This document shows, piece by piece, positions 57,578 to 64,000 of a DNA stretch of 64,000 nt. The notes under the pieces are model-generated. The model was not told where the DNA came from and ran no database searches. It saw only the letters and a list, made by a program, of their open reading frames with translations. The translations under genes and the position numbers were made by a program. This stretch comes from an uncultured bacterium (GTDB taxonomy: Bacteria > CAIWAD01), in the NCBI GenBank assembly GCA_903910645.1, contig CAIWAD010000158.1, forward strand, positions 1 to 64,000, written 5' to 3'. Positions within the stretch are counted from its first letter, which is position 1. Each line of letters starts with the position of its first letter.

Positions 57578-60500
57578 TTCAACACCGCCACTTTCACCCG
57601 TCTGGTCCAGCTTTCCCCGCCGGAGGCTTCCAACAGGGCGAAGTAGGCGCCGGGCGCCACGCCGTTCAGCTGCCAATGCTGCTCCTGCTCACCCGCCGCG
57701 CCATGTTCCTGCTCCAGCCGCTGGGCCACATGTCCCGCTGTGTCGTAAAGGGTAATGCGCACCCGCGCCGGGGCTTCAAGGACATAATGGAAATGCGCCA
57801 CCTCCGCGCAGGGGTTGGGCCACACATAGGCCGCATGTTCCTGCACGGCACGCACCGCTTCCCCATGGACAAAACCTGTGCCCGTGGGGCGTTGGCCACC
57901 ATTGGCGTCGCCCCGGGGCTGGGTCCACACGGGGGCATCCAGTTCGGCCTCCCAGGCGCACAGAGTGCCGTCCGAAGCCAGGCCCAGGATCTGACCAAGC
58001 TGGGGCAGATAGAGTGGGGCATCCACGGCCCCGGCCCACACACGGGGCCAGGTGGCGGGCGTGCTTCCTGTGGCATCCAGGGCGCTCAGGCGCTCCGGCG
58101 CCGCGGCCACCACGGCCACGCCACCTTCATTGGTGCGGGAGGCGGTGAGCGGACTTCCGTGACCAGCGTCCATGGGCAGGCGGGCCAGCGCCACGGCGGC
58201 CTGGTTGAAAATCCTGCAATCGCCGCCAGGTTCCTGCACCAGGATCTCGTAACCCTTGTCGGGGCCGAACTGGATGGGACGAATAGCCTGATTAGCCATT
58301 TCCACTTCACGAATCCCGTGGGAGCCACGGTAAAGACGGAAGCCGCCGGACCAGCGCAGCAGGGCCGTGGCCACCAGGCTATCCAGGGCGTTCTCCGGGA
58401 TGCTCAAAACGGACTGGGTATCCAGGGCCAAGAGTTCGGCGCCGCTTTGCTCCACGACCTGCACTGTGCCATCCCCGAACCTTAGCCAGGATGGGTTTCC
58501 TTGACTCAACACGGCAGGCCACTGGCTGGCGTCCCGCACATCCACCAACTGCAGAGGGCCGCCGGGCAAAACCGCGCCGGGTGCCGTGTCCAAGTCCAAC
58601 AGCGTGGCAGGATCCAAGCGCCGCAGGCTGTCCCCCTCGGCCACAAAGAGCAGGGCGTTGCCCAGACCTTCATCCACCGCACGCAAGGCACGCAGGCCAA
58701 GTGGGAAATGCCGCGCCACCGCCAGATCCAGGCGCGGACCCGCGTCCGTGTCCTGGGGCAGGAACAAGGCCAGGCTGTCCCCGCGCCAGGCCAGCAGACC
58801 GGTTTGAGCCCCCACCGGCAGAGCCTGCACTTCCTTCAGCTCATCCTGCCAGGCCAGGGGCAAGGGGCTTTGGTGCCCATCCGCGCGGGGCCACAGGCCC
58901 AGGTCGCCACGATGCATCAGGCCGAAGCTGCGTCCCAGGCCATCCACCAGAACGAGCATGACGGTGCCCAGGGAATCGCTCTCATGACTCCAGCTGAAGC
59001 CCTGCAGGCGCGCCTCCGTGCGGGCAGCGACATCCAGGGGAGGACAAAGGTGGAGGCCATGGGCGGTGGGGCGCAGGTCCCAACCCAAGCGGAAGCGGCC
59101 GGCTTCCGGCCATTGGCGCTCGTCGCCACTGCCGCTGGGTCCGTTGAAGTGGTCCAGGCGCAGGCCGGTGAAAAGGCCATCATTGGTGGCGGTGGAAGGC
59201 TCCGTGTCCCAGGCAAGGCTCACATTGTTGAAGGGATAGTGACGGTTCACATAGATCCAGCCGGTGCTGGGCTGCTGCCAGGGGTCCTCAGGACCACCAA
59301 GCCCCACGGAGGAGCGTGGCGAGAACAGGCCGTAGTCCCGGCCCATGTCCTGCACGCCATCCCCCTCCTCCAGATCCACACCCCGGCGCCGGGGGTCATC
59401 ATTCACGGCATTGGCGGCCACGGCCTCCGGAGTGGCGGCGCGATGGTCCACATGCCACACCAGCAGACCGCTGCCCGGCAGGTCGAAGTCCAGGTTGCCC
59501 GCTTCCACCAGCACGCCTGTGCTATCCCCCTCCACACCCAGGGTGTCTTCAAAGCTCATGGTGAAATTGCTGTGCAGGCGGGCCCAGCGGCCTTCGCGGT
59601 CTCGCGCCCAGGTCCAGTCCCTGCCCGGCGCCAGCCGGCGACGGTATTCCACCAGATAATCTTCGTGGGCGGAAAGGGGAATGCGCAGCACGCGAGGCGC
59701 ATCCGCCGGTCCATCCGGCGCGGACACCCATACACTGTCCGCCGCCTCCCGCACGCCCGTCTCATTTCCCCAACCCAGCCAGAGGCGGCTCCAGGCGTCC
59801 AGGGGAGCGGGCAGGAGACCCATGTAATTGGCACTGCCCTGGTCCATCAGGCCCCATTTGCCAATCACGCTGCGTCCCGAGGTGCTTTCATAGAGGTTGG
59901 GCAAGCCCAGTTCGTGGCCAAACTGCAGCACCAGCAGGCCCGCAAGCCCGTGGGAGAAGGTCTCGTGGTTCTCGCTCTCGGGCACCAGCAGCCCCTGGCC
60001 CACGGTCCAGCTCAAGGTGTCGCCCGGCGCCCGTAGATCATGCAGAGTGCCTTCATGGGGAGCAGGCAAACCGTCCAGGGAAGGACCAAGCCAGGCGCTG
60101 GGCAGGTCGTGGGGCGTGTCGTCATCACCGAAATCCTGCCCCACGCCGGCGTGCATGACAATCACCGTGTCAAAGCGCCGGTTGCCCGCTCCATCAAAGA
60201 GCAGCAGTTCCTCATCGGCGTCCGCCTTGGCCAAGGCATGGCGAAAAAGTTCCGCCAACTGCTCGTCCGTGCGCTGGGCCGACTGGTTCCAGTGGTAGTG
60301 CCACATGGGATGGTCCAGCCGGTAGGCCGCCTGCAAACCCCGGGGCCAGATCTCCCAATCCAGATCCAGACTATCGCGGGAGGCCCTGCCATACCAGTGT
60401 TTCAGAAAGCGCATGTGGGAGTCCACATAGAGAGAGTCGTGAGGTAGAGGGTCCAAGGGGCCGGGCGCGGCGAAGCGGAAGGCACTTTCAAAACTTCCAT

Positions 60501-60678
60501 CGCCGGTGGTGCTCTCCAGCGTGTCCGGCTGGAAATCCACACGCAGCACCAGGATGCGTCGAGTTTCCGCATGGGCCGCCAGGGCCACCAAGAGCAAGAT
60601 TAGGGTGAAAAGCCCCCGGGCCGCGCTATGCGGCCCAGGGGCGGGGATGATGTGTGTTCCAGCTTCCCGGGTGATCAT
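57574..60678 (-). CDS. Secreted M6-family protein with lost HExxH and T9SS C-terminal domain
   Basis: 1034 residues. A signal peptide (LFTLILLLVALAAHA) leads into an M6-like domain (RRILVLRVDFQPDT, DTVIVMHAGVGQD, KWGLMDQGSANYMG). Where active enzymes have HEFGHALGLPDLYD this protein has LQFGHELGLPNLYE (251-264): the first zinc His is Leu and the catalytic Glu is Gln, so proteolysis is unlikely. A long beta-rich middle follows. The last ~85 residues, from YVWPNPC through VRITLYDTAGH to NGVAPGAYFALLEA, match the T9SS type A sorting domain, predicting export by T9SS. It starts 4 nt after porV; ATG 60678 has AAGG nearby. Confidence 0.88.
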   Translation of the reverse strand: MITREAGTHIIPAPGPHSAARGLFTLILLLVALAAHAETRRILVLRVDFQPDTLESTTGDGSFESAFRFAAPGPLDPLPHDSLYVDSHMRFLKHWYGRASRDSLDLDWEIWPRGLQAAYRLDHPMWHYHWNQSAQRTDEQLAELFRHALAKADADEELLLFDGAGNRRFDTVIVMHAGVGQDFGDDDTPHDLPSAWLGPSLDGLPAPHEGTLHDLRAPGDTLSWTVGQGLLVPESENHETFSHGLAGLLVLQFGHELGLPNLYESTSGRSVIGKWGLMDQGSANYMGLLPAPLDAWSRLWLGWGNETGVREAADSVWVSAPDGPADAPRVLRIPLSAHEDYLVEYRRRLAPGRDWTWARDREGRWARLHSNFTMSFEDTLGVEGDSTGVLVEAGNLDFDLPGSGLLVWHVDHRAATPEAVAANAVNDDPRRRGVDLEEGDGVQDMGRDYGLFSPRSSVGLGGPEDPWQQPSTGWIYVNRHYPFNNVSLAWDTEPSTATNDGLFTGLRLDHFNGPSGSGDERQWPEAGRFRLGWDLRPTAHGLHLCPPLDVAARTEARLQGFSWSHESDSLGTVMLVLVDGLGRSFGLMHRGDLGLWPRADGHQSPLPLAWQDELKEVQALPVGAQTGLLAWRGDSLALFLPQDTDAGPRLDLAVARHFPLGLRALRAVDEGLGNALLFVAEGDSLRRLDPATLLDLDTAPGAVLPGGPLQLVDVRDASQWPAVLSQGNPSWLRFGDGTVQVVEQSGAELLALDTQSVLSIPENALDSLVATALLRWSGGFRLYRGSHGIREVEMANQAIRPIQFGPDKGYEILVQEPGGDCRIFNQAAVALARLPMDAGHGSPLTASRTNEGGVAVVAAAPERLSALDATGSTPATWPRVWAGAVDAPLYLPQLGQILGLASDGTLCAWEAELDAPVWTQPRGDANGGQRPTGTGFVHGEAVRAVQEHAAYVWPNPCAEVAHFHYVLEAPARVRITLYDTAGHVAQRLEQEHGAAGEQEQHWQLNGVAPGAYFALLEASGGESWTRRVKVAVLK

Positions 60679-60682
60679 GGCC

Positions 60683-61900
60683 TTAGAAAGTGAAGCCCAG
60701 GGAGTAACGGATGGTTTTGTCACGGGGCGAGGGGTTGTCCTTGTCCGTGCTAAGCTCATAGCTGAAGTCCAGACTGACCATGTTCACCAGCAAGGACATG
60801 CCCAACGTGTAGGACTTGATGCTGCCGCTCATGTCATTCAGGTAGCCACCGCGCAGGCCGAAGGCCGTTTTGCCCAGGCCGCCCGCCTCGCCCTTGTACC
60901 AGTATTCCGCGCCCACATTGTAGACATAGCTCTGCAGCTCCTTCTGCAAGCCGTCGGGAGCCCAGGAGCTGAACATGGCCTTGAACACCGGATCGGTTGA
61001 GTACTCGGTCTCATATGCCAACTGGTTCGGGTTGCCATCGTCATCGAACTGCTCGGTGGTCAACTCGCCTGCATTATCCCAGTAAAGCGGCGCGTTGTTT
61101 GCATCCGTCTTTGGAGTCCGGCTGCTCAATTCCTTGTGCACCAGCTGCTTGTTCACATCCAGCACCAGGTTCACTTCGTTGTGCTCGTCGGCGTAGGCCT
61201 GAAGGGCCGTGCCCAGCTTCAAATTGGTGGGCAGGGGATCGGCCTGGGCCTCATCGGCATAGCTGATTTCCGGACCAATATTGGCCACGTTGAAGCCCAG
61301 ATTGAGGGGCATGTCCGTCATGGGCACGCGCGTGCGCCACAACATGCCCAGATCCACGGCGAAACTGATGCCCGTGCCCGCCTCCTGCTGGCCCACTTCC
61401 ACACCGCTGGCCAGATCGGAGACAATAAGCTTGCCCGTCAGACCCAGGGCCAGTTCGGGGTTCAGATTGGTGCCGTAGCTCAGACCCAGGGCGTATTCCT
61501 TGCTGGTGATCACACCCAGCACATCGCCGGCTTCGTTGGTGTGGGTCTGGTCGCCTTCATTCAAGTAGATGACGCTGGCGCCCACAGTGCCGCCCAGACT
61601 TTCCACCCGCCACGAGGCGGCGGCGAAGTCGAAAAAGATGTCGTCCAGGTTGAAGGCGGGGAGCCAGTCGCTGTGCATGATGCGCACATCGCGGCCCTCA
61701 CTGAAGGCCAGTCCGGCGGGGTTCCACCAGGTGGCGCTGGCGTCGTCGGCCAGGGCCACGAAGGCCTCGCCCATGCCGGCGGGACGCGAGCCCGGGCTGA
61801 TGAGCAGCCAGATCACCGCGGCTTCGGACACCGCGTGGGCCTGCTGCCAGGGAATCACCATTGCCGTCAGGACCGCCGCGCCGAGGGTGAGTCGCTTCAT
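60683..61900 (-). CDS. porV: PorV-like T9SS outer-membrane protein (UPF0164/PorV-PorQ family)
   Basis: 405 residues. Signal peptide (LGAAVLTAMVIPWQQAHA) then the family N-terminus PGSRPAGMGEAFVALADDASATWWNPAGLA, which is the UPF0164/FadL-like opening of PorV and PorQ. The rest is a 14-strand-type barrel ending IRYSLGFTF with a terminal Phe. PorV escorts cargo from the T9SS translocon to the attachment complex; a CTD-bearing cargo gene lies immediately downstream. PorV versus another UPF0164 member cannot be fixed without a search. ATG 61900 has AGGAGG at 5 nt. Confidence 0.83.
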   Translation of the reverse strand: MKRLTLGAAVLTAMVIPWQQAHAVSEAAVIWLLISPGSRPAGMGEAFVALADDASATWWNPAGLAFSEGRDVRIMHSDWLPAFNLDDIFFDFAAASWRVESLGGTVGASVIYLNEGDQTHTNEAGDVLGVITSKEYALGLSYGTNLNPELALGLTGKLIVSDLASGVEVGQQEAGTGISFAVDLGMLWRTRVPMTDMPLNLGFNVANIGPEISYADEAQADPLPTNLKLGTALQAYADEHNEVNLVLDVNKQLVHKELSSRTPKTDANNAPLYWDNAGELTTEQFDDDGNPNQLAYETEYSTDPVFKAMFSSWAPDGLQKELQSYVYNVGAEYWYKGEAGGLGKTAFGLRGGYLNDMSGSIKSYTLGMSLLVNMVSLDFSYELSTDKDNPSPRDKTIRYSLGFTF

Positions 61901-61966
61901 TCCGTCCTCCTGCTTGCTTTTATTTGCCGGCCCCAGCCGGAGACCTTGATTGTCCCCACCCGGCAT

Positions 61967-61998
61967 AAAAAAACCGGACTCGCGTCCGGAAAGGACGC
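61967..61998 (-). terminator. Leader terminator with competing hairpin upstream of porV
   Basis: Minus strand: CCGGAC/GTCCGG stem around GCGA (61989-61974) followed by seven T (61973-61967), a strong intrinsic terminator only 66 nt before the porV ATG. GCGTCC (61998-61993) just 5' can pair perfectly with GGACGC (61987-61982), which uses up the left arm of the terminator. The two folds are mutually exclusive, as in attenuators and riboswitches. Confidence 0.8.
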
Positions 61999-62138
61999 CA
62001 TGAGGGAATTATCGTCTCCGTGTCGACCGACTTCATGCACACGAAACAACAATTCCGCCAGGCGTCGATAGAATTCCTTCGATTTGATCCACGCCCTCTC
62101 CATCGGCAGGGCGGATCCCTTCTTGAGACAAAAAGACC
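61967..62138 (-). ncRNA. Structured leader RNA or small RNA upstream of porV
   Basis: About 172 nt from a predicted +1 near 62138 to the U-tract. In order on the minus strand: a U-rich start; a hairpin GATCC-GCCCT/AGGGC-GT-GGATC (two-nt bulge); a GAATTC-containing spacer; a long hairpin of 18 pairs with one bulge (62056-62039 with 62023-62005, allowing three G-U pairs) and a 15-16 nt loop; the alternative/terminator hairpins. I do not recognise it as 6S, SRP, tmRNA, RNase P or a known riboswitch class, working by eye only. The 68-codon frame crossing it has no Shine-Dalgarno. Confidence 0.6.
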
Positions 62139-62144
62139 GCGCAC

Positions 62145-62173
62145 AGCATAACACCGGTGAGATGTCCATGCAA
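62145..62173 (-). promoter_or_regulatory. Near-consensus sigma70 promoter of the porV leader
   Basis: Minus strand TTGCAT (62173-62168), exactly 17 nt, then TATGCT (62150-62145). It follows directly after the terminator of the endonuclease gene, so it probably drives the leader RNA and, on read-through, the six genes from porV to the RmlD-like gene. Confidence 0.7.
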
Positions 62174-62196
62174 GGGGAAAATCATTCCCATTCGAA

Positions 62197-62228
62197 GAAA
62201 GGGGGCGAAGACCATGGCCTTCACCCCC
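62197..62228 (-). terminator. Intrinsic terminator after the endonuclease gene
   Basis: Minus strand GGGGGTGAAG (62228-62219) pairs with CTTCGCCCCC (62210-62201) over ten pairs including one G-U, with a short loop and TTTCTT following. Lies 102 nt past the endonuclease stop and insulates the porV promoter. Confidence 0.8.
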
Positions 62229-62330
62229 ATCAAAAGCTTGTCCGTGTCCAAGCAGCTCTCCGGACATGGCCCTTCGGAAGACTCGCAAACGGGTCCCGAG
62301 CGCTTCGCGAAGTCGACGCCGCGCGCAATT

Positions 62331-64000
62331 CTAAGGCAGGGCCACCACCCGGTAGAGGCCCAATGGTGCGCCACTGTCCGGTACCAACAAGCTGGTGCCG
62401 GTTTGGGTGGCCAGCGTGCTCCACGGCCCGTTCGTGCTGATTGCACTCTCCACGCGATAACTGGCGGCCCCGTTCACCGCCATCCAACTGAGCAGGCGTC
62501 CACCCGTGACGGGGGCAATGGCCACCACCGGCGAAGCCGGGGCCGCCGCGCTCCAGCTCCACAGGAAGGGGATGGCGCGTGTGCCTGTGCTGGAACTTAC
62601 CGTCACCGTGGCCACGCCGTCGCAAGGCCCGCCAATGGTGATGGGAACGCTGGCAGAGGCCCCCGGCGCCAGGCTGGCCGGCCAAGTGCCCAGACTGAGG
62701 CAGGAGCTCTCATTGGTGCTGATGTTGGTGATGCCCAGACTGCTCCCCCCGGTGTTGGTCAGCCACAAGCGGGCCGTGAGCGGGCTGCCGGCGCTGGCCA
62801 CCTGGAAGGTGTCGGGCAGGCTGGCCAGGCTGGCGGCCGTGGCGGGAATATCCGCGCTGCCGGACAGGGATGCCAGGCGCAGCAACAGACCGGGCTGGTC
62901 GATGAAAGGATTGCGCTTCACCTGGATGGCGGCGATGTCATTGTTGCGATTGATCTCCTTGGTGGACACAGGGTCGAAGCTGTGCCACGCGCGCAGCACA
63001 TTTTCCTGGGCGGCCATGTCAAGGAAACCGAAAAGATTGCCGTAGCGCAGGGCGAAGTACATCACCGCCCGCGCGCAGTCACCCTTGTGCAGATCCCGGG
63101 GCTCGAAGACCGTGACGCCGGCGGCATTGGTGCCCCGGTCGGCGCCTCCAATGGGGTAACCGGAGGACGACACCACCACCTCGCCAAAGGGCAGATTGCC
63201 CCGGCTGCTGTTCACGCCACTGTCCGTGGGGAAGAGATGGTGCAGATCCGAACGCGCGTCGCCCTCTGCGCCGTAGGACTGGGGCCAGGTATGCTCCGTG
63301 TTCATCACCGTGTTGTCAGGAATGCCCGTGGTTTGCACATCCAGGCCGGTGTAGACGCACTCCACCCAGCCGTTCACATTGTCCAGGTCGCTGAACATCT
63401 CCAAGCGGGCGGCATCGTAGCTGATCACTGTCTGATTGTTCACCAGGGAGGCCAGCGTGGTCTTCAAAGTGGTGCCGCTCTGGTTGTAGGTGGCGTCCCA
63501 GGTGGTGCCGGGATAGTCTCCGCTGGCGCTTAGTGCCAAGGCCGTGGCGCCCCAGTTTCCGCTGGCGCTGAGCCATCCCGTGTAGGCCAGGTTGTGGGGA
63601 GGCTGGATCTGCACTGTGATGCTCAAGGTCTGGCCCGCCGCCAGGGTGGCGGAGGAAGGCGTGCAGGTGAAGGGCCCGCCGTGGGTCTGGATGCGCTCCA
63701 CCACCACCGGCGTCGATCCCGTGTTGGTCAGGTGGGCCGTGGCTGTGCCCGTGCCCGTGGTGAGCACGGTGCCCAGGGCCAGACTGCTTTCAGTGAAGGT
63801 GGGCGCCGTCACCGGCTGGGGGGCGGGCTGGTTGTTCACCGTGTAGGTGCCCGCCGTGCCCAGGCTGACAAGGCCCAGATTGTCCGTGGCCTCCACCTGG
63901 TATCCCACCAGGGCGCCATTGACCTGTGCAGGAACAAGGCCACTCCACACTGGCGCCGCGCCCGCTGCCATGGCCACTTGCTGTTGGGCGCCGCTGTTCA
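62331..64000 (-). CDS. Secreted endonuclease I (EndA/NucM family), N-terminus beyond window
   Basis: At least 556 residues are visible and the frame is open at the right edge, so the true start is outside. The nuclease core has NTEHTWPQSYG, SDLHHLFPTDSGVNSSRGN and PFGEV, the beta-beta-alpha-metal signature of EndA/NucM, with the catalytic His in EHTWPQS. Upstream are immunoglobulin-like repeats (LTNTGSTPVVVERI) and downstream another such repeat (LTNTGGSSLGITNIS) and a fibronectin-like end (ASYRVESAISTNGPW). Probably an extracellular DNA-scavenging nuclease. No T9SS tail is seen at the C-terminus. It ends at TAG 62331. Confidence 0.88.
   Translation of the reverse strand, partial: NSGAQQQVAMAAGAAPVWSGLVPAQVNGALVGYQVEATDNLGLVSLGTAGTYTVNNQPAPQPVTAPTFTESSLALGTVLTTGTGTATAHLTNTGSTPVVVERIQTHGGPFTCTPSSATLAAGQTLSITVQIQPPHNLAYTGWLSASGNWGATALALSASGDYPGTTWDATYNQSGTTLKTTLASLVNNQTVISYDAARLEMFSDLDNVNGWVECVYTGLDVQTTGIPDNTVMNTEHTWPQSYGAEGDARSDLHHLFPTDSGVNSSRGNLPFGEVVVSSSGYPIGGADRGTNAAGVTVFEPRDLHKGDCARAVMYFALRYGNLFGFLDMAAQENVLRAWHSFDPVSTKEINRNNDIAAIQVKRNPFIDQPGLLLRLASLSGSADIPATAASLASLPDTFQVASAGSPLTARLWLTNTGGSSLGITNISTNESSCLSLGTWPASLAPGASASVPITIGGPCDGVATVTVSSSTGTRAIPFLWSWSAAAPASPVVAIAPVTGGRLLSWMAVNGAASYRVESAISTNGPWSTLATQTGTSLLVPDSGAPLGLYRVVALP

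Noticed and set aside
61897-62169. 90-codon frame on the minus strand across the porV leader
   Set aside because: No ribosome-binding site at either candidate start, and it reads through a perfect intrinsic terminator and stops 4 nt inside porV; the RNA-structure reading explains the region better.

Overview
This is a GC-rich, gene-dense bacterial chromosome segment of about 50 genes, mostly on the minus strand and packed into long runs of overlapping genes (ATGA or TGATG junctions). Gene content points to a Gram-negative member of the FCB (Fibrobacterota-Chlorobiota-Bacteroidota) superphylum, probably from an uncultivated lineage. The evidence is a PorV-like type IX secretion (T9SS) protein next to a secreted protein with a T9SS-type C-terminal tail, a GWxTD-domain protein, a tiny AURKAIP1/COX24-domain gene, DUF5683-like proteins, and two surface proteins that join a metalloprotease, a beta-propeller and a barrel. 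A complete mreBCD-mrdA-rodA block implies a rod-shaped cell. A double-cubane-type reductase with its activase and a ferredoxin suggest an anaerobic or micro-oxic life. No tRNA, rRNA, CRISPR array, transposase or prophage gene was seen.

Layout, left to right. 1-3 kb: a partial secreted protein, aroQ-aroB (shikimate pathway) and rpmB. 3-10 kb: a Clp-like double AAA+ protein whose two Walker B motifs are degenerate, then a radical SAM-DUF2344 fusion overlapping an orphan histidine kinase. 10-20 kb: one long minus-strand run, mltD-HU-AURKAIP1-xseA-xseB-nadK-ftsY-rimO-GWxTD-ldcA. 20-24 kb: comF, a Cys/Met-metabolism PLP enzyme and a heptosyltransferase-like GT9. 24-36 kb: a nine-gene run, HEAT-SDR-coaE-surface protease/barrel-M16C-GNAT-like-accC-accB-DOMON. 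36-38 kb: on the plus strand, the HgdB-like double-cubane reductase and its activase. 38-41 kb: VOC, DinB-cupin and DinB-GNAT genes, then ferredoxin. 41-49 kb: purN-purH-mreB-mreC-mreD-mrdA-rodA. 49-51.5 kb: an OPT transporter. 51.7-62 kb: a T9SS-linked run, porV-M6 pseudo-protease-surface protease/propeller-two DUF5683-like-RmlD-like. 62-64 kb: a partial secreted endonuclease I.

The least explained element lies upstream of porV. A near-consensus sigma70 promoter there drives a leader of about 170 nt. It holds a bulged two-part hairpin, an 18-bp bulged hairpin, and a perfect intrinsic terminator that competes with an alternative hairpin. This looks like a cis-acting attenuator or riboswitch-type control over the six-gene porV run, or else a free-standing small RNA.

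Other points of interest are a 65-bp two-hairpin intergenic repeat in three copies, a probable CTG start codon for mreC, a secreted M6-family protein whose HExxH is replaced, and a 29-residue ribosome-associated gene that routine gene callers would miss.
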